64,000 nucleotides of DNA from Clostridium senegalense JC122. Lineage in GTDB: Bacteria > Bacillota > Clostridia > Clostridiales > Clostridiaceae. Shown here piece by piece: positions 22,925 to 30,142 of the stretch (position 1 is its first letter; every line of letters starts with the position of its first letter). The notes under the pieces are model-generated. The model made no database searches. It was not told the origin of the DNA and saw only the letters and a program-made list of their open reading frames with translations. A program made the translations under genes and the position numbers. The DNA is taken from contig NZ_HE611051.1 of NCBI RefSeq assembly GCF_000285575.1, positions 478,058-542,057 of the forward strand. Reading direction: 5' to 3'.

Positions 22925-23170
22925 TTATAAAATACTTCTCCTTACCAAAATATTTTCACTTTCTTCCTTTCTAAGTGCTATACATGTCTCCCTTATAAGA
23001 TAAGCTACCGGCTCACCAAAAGGTGACTCTCTTAATATGAAAATTTTGGTATTAGGTACAAAACCTAAATCTAATAACCTTTGTTTACTTAAACCTGTAG
23101 ATAACACTGATGTAATTTCTACAGTCTCACCTACATTACATTCGCTAAGCTTAAATATTTTATCCTCCAT
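22925..23170 (-). CDS. feoA: ferrous iron transport protein A
   Basis: FeoA, a small cytoplasmic SH3-fold protein that supports FeoB. 81 residues, normal length: the GETVEITSV..G...Q.LLDLGFVPNTKI.I..ESPFGEP core followed by IALRKEESENILV is the family pattern. First gene of feoA-feoB. Upstream lies a 12-base-arm palindrome (23213-23239) and an inverted repeat AATGAAA/TTTCATT, candidate operators; neither is a classical Fur box like those at 56.5 kb. Confidence 0.9.
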   Translation of the reverse strand: MEDKIFKLSECNVGETVEITSVLSTGLSKQRLLDLGFVPNTKIFILRESPFGEPVAYLIRETCIALRKEESENILVRRSIL

Positions 23171-23212
23171 AACCCATTCCCTACCTTTTGTTAATTTATT
23201 TTTAAAATTACA

Positions 23213-23239
23213 ATTACATTACATAATATGTAATGTAAT
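23213..23239. promoter_or_regulatory. candidate operator upstream of feoA
   Basis: Perfect inverted repeat: 12-base arm ATTACATTACAT, centre AAT, then its exact complement. It lies 43 bases before the feoA start and between the divergent feoA and DUF1540 genes. No T tract follows, so a protein binding site is more likely than a terminator. Confidence 0.6.
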
Positions 23240-23436
23240 ATACATTGGTTCTTAATATATATATTTATATAAAATATGTTTTTTAAATGAAATTGAGTAC
23301 CATTTTCATTATTTTTTTTGACTTTTTACCCACATTTTGATACACATAATATTTCTTATATTGCTTAAAATATTATTGTAATGATTAAAGATTATAAAAT
23401 TTCTTTAATCAATAAATTTAGAGGAGGTAATTACTA

Positions 23437-23601
23437 ATGAAAAAAAATGAATCTATTGGATGTACTGTAGAACAATGTGAATATCATGCTAAAGATACTA
23501 ACTATTGTACATTAAACAAAATAGAAGTAGGTACTCATGAAACTAATCCTACTATGCCTGAATGTACTGATTGTAATAGCTTTAAAAAATGTAATCACTA
23601 A
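23437..23601 (+). CDS. DUF1540 Cys-rich small protein
   Basis: 54-residue protein with the DUF1540 pattern: IGCTVEQCEYHAKDTNYCTLNKIEVG near the start and PECTDCNSFKKC at the end, six cysteines in all, probably a small metal-binding or spore-associated protein (function not established for the family). AGAGGAGGTAATTACTA just before the ATG is a strong ribosome site. Divergent from feoA across a palindromic operator candidate, so it may share metal-responsive control, which is inference. Confidence 0.8.
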   Translation: MKKNESIGCTVEQCEYHAKDTNYCTLNKIEVGTHETNPTMPECTDCNSFKKCNH

Positions 23602-23603
23602 TT

Positions 23604-23635
23604 AAATTATTTTATAAAATATAAAATAATTTTTT
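23604..23635 (+). terminator. intrinsic terminator after DUF1540 gene
   Basis: AT-only stem AAATTATTTT/AAAATAATTT followed by T tract, three bases after the stop codon. Weak stem but good position. Confidence 0.5.
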
Positions 23636-24041
23636 ATGATGAATTTTTTAATAATTAGTATTTATTACTAATATATTAGTAATGTTGATGTTAATTATTA
23701 AAATTGTAAAATCAAAATAAAATCTAAAGATTACCCTTGAAGATATTTATATGAGCTCATATTATACAAATTATAAATTGTTTAAATTTAAAATAATTTT
23801 TTATTAAATAAAAGATATTTAATAAATCTAATTTATAGCTGTATAATTCAGTTGTTAACAACTTTTTTTTAGAAAAGTAGAAGATTTTCTTCTACTTTTC
23901 TATAAATAAACTTATTATTTAAAACAATATTTGTCTCTAAAATATTTTTGTAACATTTTTGTAAAAACAAAAGTAAAATATAGGTTTATAATTTAATTTG
24001 TAGTGTTATGGAAAAATATTTATTTAAAAGGAGACATAAAG
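23636..24041. other. intergenic region with two adjacent hairpins
   Basis: AT-rich, no gene. AGTTGTTAACAACT with T8 (23850-23870) looks like a weak terminator; immediately after it comes a perfect 14-base stem (arms 23871-23884 and 23888-23901, 3-base loop) with no T tract on either side. The purpose of the second hairpin is unknown. Confidence 0.5.
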
Positions 24042-24303
24042 ATGAATATTTCATATAAAAATACATCTAAATTAAAGAAAAACAAAAACGTTCTATTTTA
24101 ATTTTTACTTTAGTAATATTTGTGTCTTTTATATCAATTTTTTATTGCAATCATAAATTAAATCAATATAAAGATGAAAATACAAATTTAAAGTCTAAAA
24201 TAAATTCTTTAGATACAGATATAAGTGATTTAAAAAGTAAAAATTCTAAGTTATTAGAACAAAAAATAATTTAGAGTCTAAAATTAATTCATTATCAAAA
24301 TAG
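24042..24303 (+). pseudogene. small membrane-anchored coiled-coil protein, two frameshifts
   Basis: Not assigned to a family. Restoring one A in the runs 24078-24082 and 24261-24266 gives a single ORF of about 87 residues: a basic N-terminus, one transmembrane helix (ILIFTLVIFVSFISIFY) and then a heptad-like coil rich in N, L and K (DENTNLKSKINSLDTDISDLKSKNSKLLEQKNN...). AAAAGGAGACATAAAG precedes the ATG, a strong ribosome site. It sits 38 bases before the polysaccharide deacetylase, whose own N-terminus is also a membrane anchor followed by a coil, so the two products may pair at the membrane (inference). Confidence 0.65.
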
Positions 24304-24341
24304 TAAAATAGTGTATTTAATGGTTATAGGGGGGTAATCTA

Positions 24342-25211
24342 ATGAAAAACAGGACAAGCGCTTTATTTATAAAAGTTCTACTTATTTTTACAATATTTAT
24401 TCTTATTTTTACTTTATTTATAAATTCAAAGGCTATATTGGCAAAATCTGATACTAAAACTTTATCAGAAACAATTGAAGATAAAGTTGCTGAAAAAGAT
24501 AAGCTAACTAAGGAAAATATTACCTTAGAGCAAAGTATAAAAGAAAAAAAGTCTCAATATAGTGAAGTTTTATCAAATACTAAAATTGCATATTTAACTT
24601 TTGATGATGGACCATCAAATCATACTTTAAAAATTTTAGATATTTTAGATAAATACAATGTAAAAGCTACTTTTTTTGTAAATTATAAACCAGGAATGGA
24701 ACGTATGTACAAAGAAATATCTGATAGAGGTCATACTTTAGCTAATCATACTGCTTCTCATAGCTATAATAAAATTTATGCTAATAATGAAAGTTTTTTA
24801 GGTGATATACAATTTTTAGATGAAAAATTAAAATCTATAACCGGTAAAGAACCATCTAAAATTTTTAGATTTCCTGGTGGTTCTAATAATAGAGTAAATG
24901 GTCATAGTGATGCTAACTTTATGCCTGGCTTGTCACAATATATGACTGACCTTGGTTATACTTTTTTTGATTGGAATATAGATTCTATGGATGCTGCTAC
25001 TTTTAAACAAGATAAAAATGTAATAATCCATAGTATACTTGATAATACTCCATATGTTAAACAAGCAAATATATTAATGCACGATTTAAATCCTAAAACA
25101 ACTACTGTAGATGCATTACCTAGTGTTATTGAAGGATTGAAATCCCAAGGTTTTATTATTGAACCTTTAACTCATGATTCGGCTAAAATACAATTTACTT
25201 CTGTTAATTAA
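24342..25211 (+). CDS. membrane-anchored polysaccharide deacetylase
   Basis: Carbohydrate esterase family 4 enzyme, probably a peptidoglycan N-acetylglucosamine deacetylase acting outside the membrane. 289 residues: N-terminal anchor (about 10-33), short coiled segment (40-75), then NodB domain with motif 1 TFDDGPS (catalytic Asp and metal Asp), motif 2 HTASH (metal His residues), motif 3 RFPGGS, motif 4 DWNIDS and motif 5 ILMHD. All the metal ligands are present. The start follows AGGGGGGTAATCTA. A strong terminator follows. The preceding coiled-coil gene is probably in the same transcript. Confidence 0.88.
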   Translation: MKNRTSALFIKVLLIFTIFILIFTLFINSKAILAKSDTKTLSETIEDKVAEKDKLTKENITLEQSIKEKKSQYSEVLSNTKIAYLTFDDGPSNHTLKILDILDKYNVKATFFVNYKPGMERMYKEISDRGHTLANHTASHSYNKIYANNESFLGDIQFLDEKLKSITGKEPSKIFRFPGGSNNRVNGHSDANFMPGLSQYMTDLGYTFFDWNIDSMDAATFKQDKNVIIHSILDNTPYVKQANILMHDLNPKTTTVDALPSVIEGLKSQGFIIEPLTHDSAKIQFTSVN

Positions 25212-25222
25212 TAGTAATTATA

Positions 25223-25264
25223 AAAAGTTATATCCACCAATAAAATTGGTGGATATAACTTTTT
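25223..25264 (+). terminator. intrinsic terminator after deacetylase
   Basis: Perfect 19-base stem (arms 25223-25241 and 25245-25263, AAAGTTATATCCACCAAT core) with a 3-base loop and a T run contributed by the arm. Confidence 0.9.
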
Positions 25265-25297
25265 GTAGTACTTTATTCAAATTATTAATGATTATTG

Positions 25298-25576
25298 CTA
25301 TTTTTTATATTTTTCTTTTAAAAATTTATCTACTCTCTCATTATTTACAGATACTATTTTATTAAATATATAATCATATCCATTTTTTGAATGTGGTATC
25401 ATACAATTAGTACAATCTTTTATTCCATTACTCATTACATTGTTTCCACCACAGTCTTCAAGAAAGTATAATGGACAGTAGCAAAATAAACAATTGAATT
25501 CTTCCTCTTTATTTACTTTATGACAAGGAAAAAATTCGCAACTTTTGTGTTGAAAAAACTTATAATTCTCACTCAT
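25298..25576 (-). CDS. cysteine-rich small domain protein
   Basis: 92-residue protein matching the cysteine-rich small domain (PF04071 type): KFFQHKSCEFFPCHK, FNCLFCYCPLYFLEDCGG, IKDCTNCMIPH, with regularly spaced cysteines and a histidine suggesting metal binding. In other genomes this domain occurs next to or fused with cobalamin-biosynthesis proteins (family knowledge). Here it follows the YitT-type gene, which itself lies behind a cobalamin riboswitch, so a link to B12 is plausible. GGAGATAATATC precedes the ATG at 25576. Confidence 0.8.
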   Translation of the reverse strand: MSENYKFFQHKSCEFFPCHKVNKEEEFNCLFCYCPLYFLEDCGGNNVMSNGIKDCTNCMIPHSKNGYDYIFNKIVSVNNERVDKFLKEKYKK

Positions 25577-25681
25577 GATATTATCTCCAATCCCATAATT
25601 AATATTTAAAATTTACTTTTATTTTAACATTTTATTTCAAATTTATCTAACATTCAAATAATTTTTCAAGTACTTTCTGAA

Positions 25682-26540
25682 TTATATGGCAGATTTTAAA
25701 AATCCTTTCCCCTGAACTTCCATAGCATCTGAAACAGAAACCAATGCTTTTTTATCTATACTTTCTATTAATTTTTGTGCATTATTAAGTTCTTTTTCTG
25801 AAACCACAGAATAAATGATTTTTCTTTTAACTCCAGTATAAGCGCCTTCTCCATAAAAAAAAAGTGGTTCCTCTTCCCAAACTGTCCATAATTGCATTAG
25901 ATACTTCATTCTCTTTTTCAGTTACTATTATTAATATTTTCTTTTGGTTAAAAGCATTTATTATTTTATCTATAACTTTGGATTTTACATACATAAGCAT
26001 TATTGTGTATAGCGTTAATTCTATACTTGTTATAAAAATTCCTAAAGCCACTATTATCCCATTTAATGCAAAATATAATGAGGATATTTTAATACCTCTA
26101 TTTCTTCTTATTATTATTGCTATAATATCTGTTCCACCTTGTGATGCACCTTGCCTAAATATTATACCCATACCGATTCCACTTAAAATAGCTCCAAAAA
26201 ATGTAGCTATAACTAAATCATTTACAACAAATCCTTTAAGCAATTTATCTGTTATAACTAATGCTACTGACATTGATACCATTCCAATAATACTCAAAAA
26301 AATAAATTCTTTATCTTTTAAAAATTTATATCCTATAATAAATACAGGTAAGTTTATTATGAATACCCAATATCCTGAAGGAATATCTAGTATATATTGA
26401 AGTATAAGAGAAATTCCAGCTATACCTCCACTTAAAAGTCTATTTGGTGAAATAAAAATATTTATTGCTATAGCATAAAGTATACTTCCAAAAATAATTT
26501 TAACTATTTTAAAATATATATTGTTATCTTTTAAATTCAT
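25682..26540 (-). pseudogene. YitT family membrane protein (DUF161 + DUF2179), one frameshift
   Basis: Membrane protein of the YitT/DUF161 family: five to six transmembrane helices (GGIAGISLIL, GMGIIFRQGASQGGTDIIA motifs) and a C-terminal cytoplasmic DUF2179 domain. The A9 run at 25855-25863 carries one base too many; with eight, ...GRGTTFFYGEGAYTGVKRKIIYSVVSEKEL continues unbroken to 25682 and gives about 286 residues, the usual length. It is the only break in the window that needs a base removed. The frame also opens at 26573, but AGGAGATGTTAGT sits before the ATG at 26540, which I chose. A cobalamin riboswitch ends about 115 bases upstream on the same strand. Function of the family is unknown. 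Confidence 0.82.
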
Positions 26541-26659
26541 ACTAACATCTCCTAATGAATAACTAAATTTCATTTAATTTTTTAGCTATTCTTTTCATGT
26601 AATCAAATAACAATATACATATATAATATTAATTTTAATCAATTTCTGACTTCTCCTTC

Positions 26660-26840
26660 CCTCCGAAAGATTATCATAAGATTTTAGGCAGGTTTCCTGA
26701 CTTTGTACTCATCCTCATTTAATCCTTCCCAGTATTAACCAGTGGATATTCTAAACTTGTCCTACTTACAGTAGCGGGGGCTGTAGTGGATTTTAACCAC
26801 TTTCCCTTTTACCCTTAAATTAAGGCACCTATAAACCCTA
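26660..26840 (-). promoter_or_regulatory. cobalamin riboswitch 1, upstream of yitT-type gene
   Basis: Minus-strand order matches the cobalamin element: ATAGGTGCC, AAAAGGGAAAGTGG, CCACTACAGCCCCCGCTACTG, then the B12 box AGTCAGGAAACCTGCCT, followed by CGGAGGGAAGGAG. No intrinsic terminator was found between it and the yitT start, so control may be translational or through a longer leader. No clear promoter lies directly before it; a hairpin (26876-26903) does. Confidence 0.92.
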
Positions 26841-26875
26841 TATTTTTTTCTTTATATTTTTCTTTTAAATTAAAC

Positions 26876-26903
26876 ATAGGAGAGAATGAAACATCTCTCC
26901 TAT
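26876..26903 (-). terminator. hairpin just upstream of riboswitch 1
   Basis: Ten-base perfect stem ATAGGAGAGA/TCTCTCCTAT with an 8-base loop; the following minus-strand sequence GTTTAATTTAAAAG is only moderately T-rich, so termination would be partial. Confidence 0.4.
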
Positions 26904-27338
26904 AGCTTAAGTGTGTAAATTTAATAAGAGTTAATTTTCTATCTCTCATAAGACTTCAGTTAGCTGTGTTGTCTAAACTAATTTTTTAATATAAGCAAAT
27001 TTTTCACAATTATTATTTTTTAAGTATCTAAAATTTAAACTCTAACGTTACTTAACTGAAACTTATCAAGTAGAGATAATTTAAAGTTTATAAAAAATAT
27101 CTTCGTAAAACAAAGATATAATATAGCATTATTTAAGTAATAGTAAACTATTCATATTACTTTTTCCTTTATAATTCTAAATTATTATTTTATTTTATAA
27201 GAACATGTTATCAATTTTTTAGTAGTTTATCAAGTCTACTTAAATTTTCATTAAAACTTTAGTAGATAAAAAGTTTTTATTTAACCTATATCTACTAAAG
27301 TCAGGTAAATAAAAGTAATTTAAGTTATTGGAAATATA
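26904..27338. other. gene-less stretch between the two riboswitches
   Basis: No ORF of credible size on either strand. A perfect 13-base inverted repeat ACTTTAGTAGATA/TATCTACTAAAGT (27256-27268 and 27289-27301) lies directly after the terminator of riboswitch 2. On the minus strand AAAGGAAAAAGTAAT precedes an ATG (27157) with only eight codons (MNSLLLLK). Confidence 0.6.
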
Positions 27339-27369
27339 TAAAAAACCTTCGTAAACTTTACGAAGGTTT
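27339..27369 (-). terminator. terminator controlled by riboswitch 2
   Basis: Perfect 12-base stem AACCTTCGTAAA/TTTACGAAGGTT with one-base loop region, then TTTTTTATAT on the minus strand, about 70 bases after the B12 box. Typical expression platform of a transcriptional riboswitch. Confidence 0.85.
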
Positions 27370-27439
27370 ATATAACAAATATTAAATAATATATTTAAAT
27401 TCAATTAAATATACGAATTCAAAGATTGTTACAAATTCT

Positions 27440-27615
27440 TCCCTCCGAAGCTTTATAAAACAACGTTCTAGGCAGGTCTCCTGGCTCACGCATCATCCTA
27501 CACCATCCTTCCCAAAATAATTCAGTGGATACTGGTTCGTCTGCGTTACAGTAGCGGGGGCTGCAGTGGATTTTAACCACTTTCCCTTTTAACTCTTTGT
27601 AGAGCACCTATTACA
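27440..27615 (-). promoter_or_regulatory. cobalamin riboswitch 2 (no gene directly downstream)
   Basis: Same order of conserved blocks as riboswitch 1 on the minus strand: ATAGGTGCTCT, AAAAGGGAAAGTGG, CCACTGCAGCCCCCGCTACTG, then the B12 box AGCCAGGAGACCTGCCT and CTTCGGAGGGAAG. It begins about 85 bases after the prdF stop, has its own promoter and a downstream terminator, but no coding gene before riboswitch 1. Confidence 0.93.
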
Positions 27616-27637
27616 CAATATTTACTTTATATTTATA

Positions 27638-27665
27638 ATTATATCACTTTAAAAAATTTTTTCAA
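27638..27665 (-). promoter_or_regulatory. promoter of riboswitch 2
   Basis: On the minus strand TTGAAA, 16-base spacer, TATAAT, ending about 25 bases before the first conserved riboswitch block. Lies between the prdF stop and the riboswitch. Confidence 0.6.
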
Positions 27666-27700
27666 TAGTTAATTTTTTTATTTACTTATTCTTTTACTTT

Positions 27701-28708
27701 TTAAGAAAGTTTAAATCCAAACTTAACAGGATCTGTATCATCAATAACAAAATGATTAAATCCAGTTATATACGCACTAGCAGTTATTTCTGGTATTATA
27801 CCATTAAAATTTTCAATTTTTGTCGTTCCTAATATTTTTCCTCTAAACATAGTTCCTAAAATACTCTCATAAATGAATTCTTCCCCTTCTTTTAATAAAC
27901 CTTTAGCATGAAGTGCTGCCATCTTTGCACTTGTCCCTGTTCCACAAGGTGATCTGTCTATTTGTCCATCTCCGAATACAACAACATTTTGAAGTGTAGC
28001 ATTTATATTTTTTGCTGGTCCATATATTTCTACTAAATCTACAGTTTTTATATGTTTTAATGTAGGATGTTCTATTTTTATTGTTTTATTTACTATATCT
28101 CTAATTTGAAGACCAATCTTTGAAATTTGAGTAGAATTTTTAGGATCTATCTCAATACCTAAATCAGATGCTTTAACTAAAACAAAAAAACTTCCACCAA
28201 AGGATATATCAACTAATATTTTTCCTATCTCTGGTAATTCTATTTTTATATTTTCTTTATATAAAAATGCTGGTACATTTTCAATAGATGTTTCTACAGC
28301 TTTTCCATCTTTAACTTTTACAGTTGCTTTTATTAATCCTGCCGGAGCTTCTAATGTTATGTTTGTATATGGTTCCTTAACTTCTACCATACCAGTTTCA
28401 ACTGCTACTGTAGCAGCACCAATAGAACCATGTCCACACATATTAAGATATCCGCCACCATCCATAAATATAATACCTAAATCAGCCTCTTCTTTAGTTG
28501 GCTGAGTTATTATTGAACCAAACATATCTTTATGACCCCTTGGTTCTAACATTATAGCTGTTCTTAAATTATCCATATGTTTTTCTAAGTAAGATTTTTT
28601 TTCTGGCATAGTTTTTCCTGGTATTTGTGGTACTCCTCCTACCACTATTCTTGTTGGTTCCCCCATTGTATGTGAATCTATAGCTTGAATAGACTTTACT
28701 ACTTTCAT
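27701..28708 (-). CDS. prdF: proline racemase
   Basis: Cofactor-independent proline racemase, converting L-proline to D-proline, the substrate of proline reductase. 335 residues, family length. Both catalytic cysteines are visible in their motifs: MCGHGSIG near residue 90 and DRSPCGTGTSAKM near 255. The N-terminal IDSHTMGEPTRIVVGG block is also diagnostic. Last gene of the prd operon, two bases after prdE; start preceded by GGAGGAATAAAA. Downstream, an independent cobalamin riboswitch unit begins instead of an evident operon terminator. The homologous 4-hydroxyproline epimerases share the fold, but the prd context settles the call. Confidence 0.93.
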   Translation of the reverse strand: MKVVKSIQAIDSHTMGEPTRIVVGGVPQIPGKTMPEKKSYLEKHMDNLRTAIMLEPRGHKDMFGSIITQPTKEEADLGIIFMDGGGYLNMCGHGSIGAATVAVETGMVEVKEPYTNITLEAPAGLIKATVKVKDGKAVETSIENVPAFLYKENIKIELPEIGKILVDISFGGSFFVLVKASDLGIEIDPKNSTQISKIGLQIRDIVNKTIKIEHPTLKHIKTVDLVEIYGPAKNINATLQNVVVFGDGQIDRSPCGTGTSAKMAALHAKGLLKEGEEFIYESILGTMFRGKILGTTKIENFNGIIPEITASAYITGFNHFVIDDTDPVKFGFKLS

Positions 28709-28710
28709 TT

Positions 28711-29181
28711 TTATTCCTCCATTTTTCTCATTTTCAATTTCAAAAATGCTAATGCTTTTTTAGCATCTAAAGTTGTAACAGTGTTTTCACCTACAACTTC
28801 TGTTTCTATACCCTGTTTACTTTTATTAAAATCAACTATGGTGTCCATATATTTGTTTTTAACTACAAATTGAGCTTGTTTACCTACAAAACTTAATCCC
28901 ACAACTGGAACTCCCCTTTTTCCTATTTCCTCAATAGTATTTGCAAAGTCTACATGACTATTTCCCCATCCATCTAAAGACAAAATAACACCATCTGCCC
29001 TCATAGCTTCTACCCAAGTTGCAGCCCTTTTTCCAACAAATAATTTATCTTTGTTGTTTTGAGGTGTCCCTACTATCATAATTCCTAACAAATCTATATC
29101 TTTATCATCTGAAACTAACTCCACCAAAGGATCCTTAAAATGATGCTTTGTTGTTTCCTTTGTAGACGGCCCTATTCCCAT
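28711..29181 (-). CDS. prdE: proline reductase-associated protein PrdE
   Basis: 156 residues, homologous to the C-terminal part of PrdA that follows the pyruvoyl cysteine: MGIGPSTKETTKHHFKDPLVELV aligns with C500-IGPASKECSRHYWREPLVIEA of PrdA in this window, and GVILSLDGWGNSHVDFANTIEEIGKRGVPVVG with the equivalent stretch. The cysteine itself is missing (Gly in its place). With prdD it makes a split paralogue of PrdA. Its role is unclear: structural partner or regulator of the reductase is the usual guess. Start follows TGGAGGTGATTTTTAG; prdF follows two bases after the stop. Confidence 0.88.
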   Translation of the reverse strand: MGIGPSTKETTKHHFKDPLVELVSDDKDIDLLGIMIVGTPQNNKDKLFVGKRAATWVEAMRADGVILSLDGWGNSHVDFANTIEEIGKRGVPVVGLSFVGKQAQFVVKNKYMDTIVDFNKSKQGIETEVVGENTVTTLDAKKALAFLKLKMRKMEE

Positions 29182-29247
29182 CTAAAAATCACCTCCACAA
29201 TATAGCTTGTATAAGTTTTAAATTTCACCTTAAATATCAGTATATTT

Positions 29248-30009
29248 TTAGTGCATTGCTCTTAAAGCTCCATCTCTATATTCATTCGGAGTTAATATTA
29301 TTGGAATGTTCCCCATATCGATTATTGATTTAGCACCTATAGAACTACATGGTTCATTCCCTAGCAAAGCTGTATCATACATAGCCCCTTGTCCTGCAAC
29401 TTGCTTTATTATAACTACTTTTTTGCCCTCTTTATTTACTTTATCGTAATATTCATGTTTTTCATCACAATATCTGCCATTAATATTTTTAAGTAATTCC
29501 CTTATATTTTGAATTACTTTATCACAACATTTATGTATTTCTAAAATTGTTTTTCTTTTACTGGCTTTATCCTTATTTACTACTACATCAAATTGAATAA
29601 TTATATCATCTATATCAGGAGTGCCTGCCTTATCAAATACAACTTGTTCATTTAAAATCCCCTCTGAACTCCCGAACTCACATATTTGAACACCTTCATC
29701 ATCTATACCATTTATCATAACAGTTACTCCTGTTATAACATGAGTTATTCCTTCTCCTAACTCTCCTAAAACCTTAGTTGCTATAGGATAAAAGTCCATT
29801 ATAGAATTTACCAATATATTTCTTTCATTCTTATAAATAATATTTAAATCTATGGATTTTATAATTTCCCTATCAAACTCCATATCTTCCATAATATTTT
29901 TTCTTATGTATAAAGTTTTATTGTCTATAAATGTTTTGTCATAAAATTTAACTTCTTCAATATGAAAAGCCTTAATTACAAGTTTTCTTAAATCTTTAAA
30001 TTTATACAT
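29248..30009 (-). CDS. prdD: proline reductase-associated protein PrdD
   Basis: 253 residues, homologous to the PrdA region before its cleavage cysteine: GEGITHVITGVTVMINGIDDEGVQICEFGSSEGILNEQ matches GTGVTRVLDGVIVMVTGTDEDGVQIGEFGSSEGILDEN of PrdA, and it ends NEYRDGALRAMH exactly where PrdA reads LEVLDGGIHALTC. It therefore stops just short of the pyruvoyl position. The N-terminal duplicated part of PrdA is absent. Spaced 133 bases from prdB with a strong hairpin between, and 66 from prdE. Same operon; function of PrdD in the complex is not established. Confidence 0.88.
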   Translation of the reverse strand: MYKFKDLRKLVIKAFHIEEVKFYDKTFIDNKTLYIRKNIMEDMEFDREIIKSIDLNIIYKNERNILVNSIMDFYPIATKVLGELGEGITHVITGVTVMINGIDDEGVQICEFGSSEGILNEQVVFDKAGTPDIDDIIIQFDVVVNKDKASKRKTILEIHKCCDKVIQNIRELLKNINGRYCDEKHEYYDKVNKEGKKVVIIKQVAGQGAMYDTALLGNEPCSSIGAKSIIDMGNIPIILTPNEYRDGALRAMH

Positions 30010-30088
30010 AAATATACCTCATGATTACTTTTATTTTAAAGTAAATATATAAAATTTTAATTTTATAATTTTCTAATATGTTTTTATG

Positions 30089-30130
30089 TGAGAATTCCGA
30101 TTTTCTATCACTAAAAAATCGGAATTCTCA
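30089..30130 (-). terminator. hairpin between prdB and prdD (no T tract)
   Basis: Perfect 16-base stem TGAGAATTCCGATTTT/AAAATCGGAATTCTCA with a 10-base loop, inside the operon. The minus-strand sequence that follows (CATAAAAACAT) lacks a T run, so it more likely acts as a processing or stability element, or a leaky attenuator, than as a full terminator. Confidence 0.55.
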
Positions 30131-30142
30131 TAATTTTATCTA

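Noticed and set aside
25864..26400. 178-codon ORF opposite the yitT-type gene
   Set aside because: Antisense shadow with hydrophobic composition mirrored from the membrane protein.
27419..27607. 62-codon ORF on the minus strand within riboswitch 2
   Set aside because: It is the cobalamin element itself read as protein; no ribosome site.
28711..30009. prdD/prdE as a frameshifted single prdA-like gene
   Set aside because: They are separated by 66 bases with a strong ribosome site before prdE, and a split prdD/prdE is the known arrangement in Stickland clostridia.
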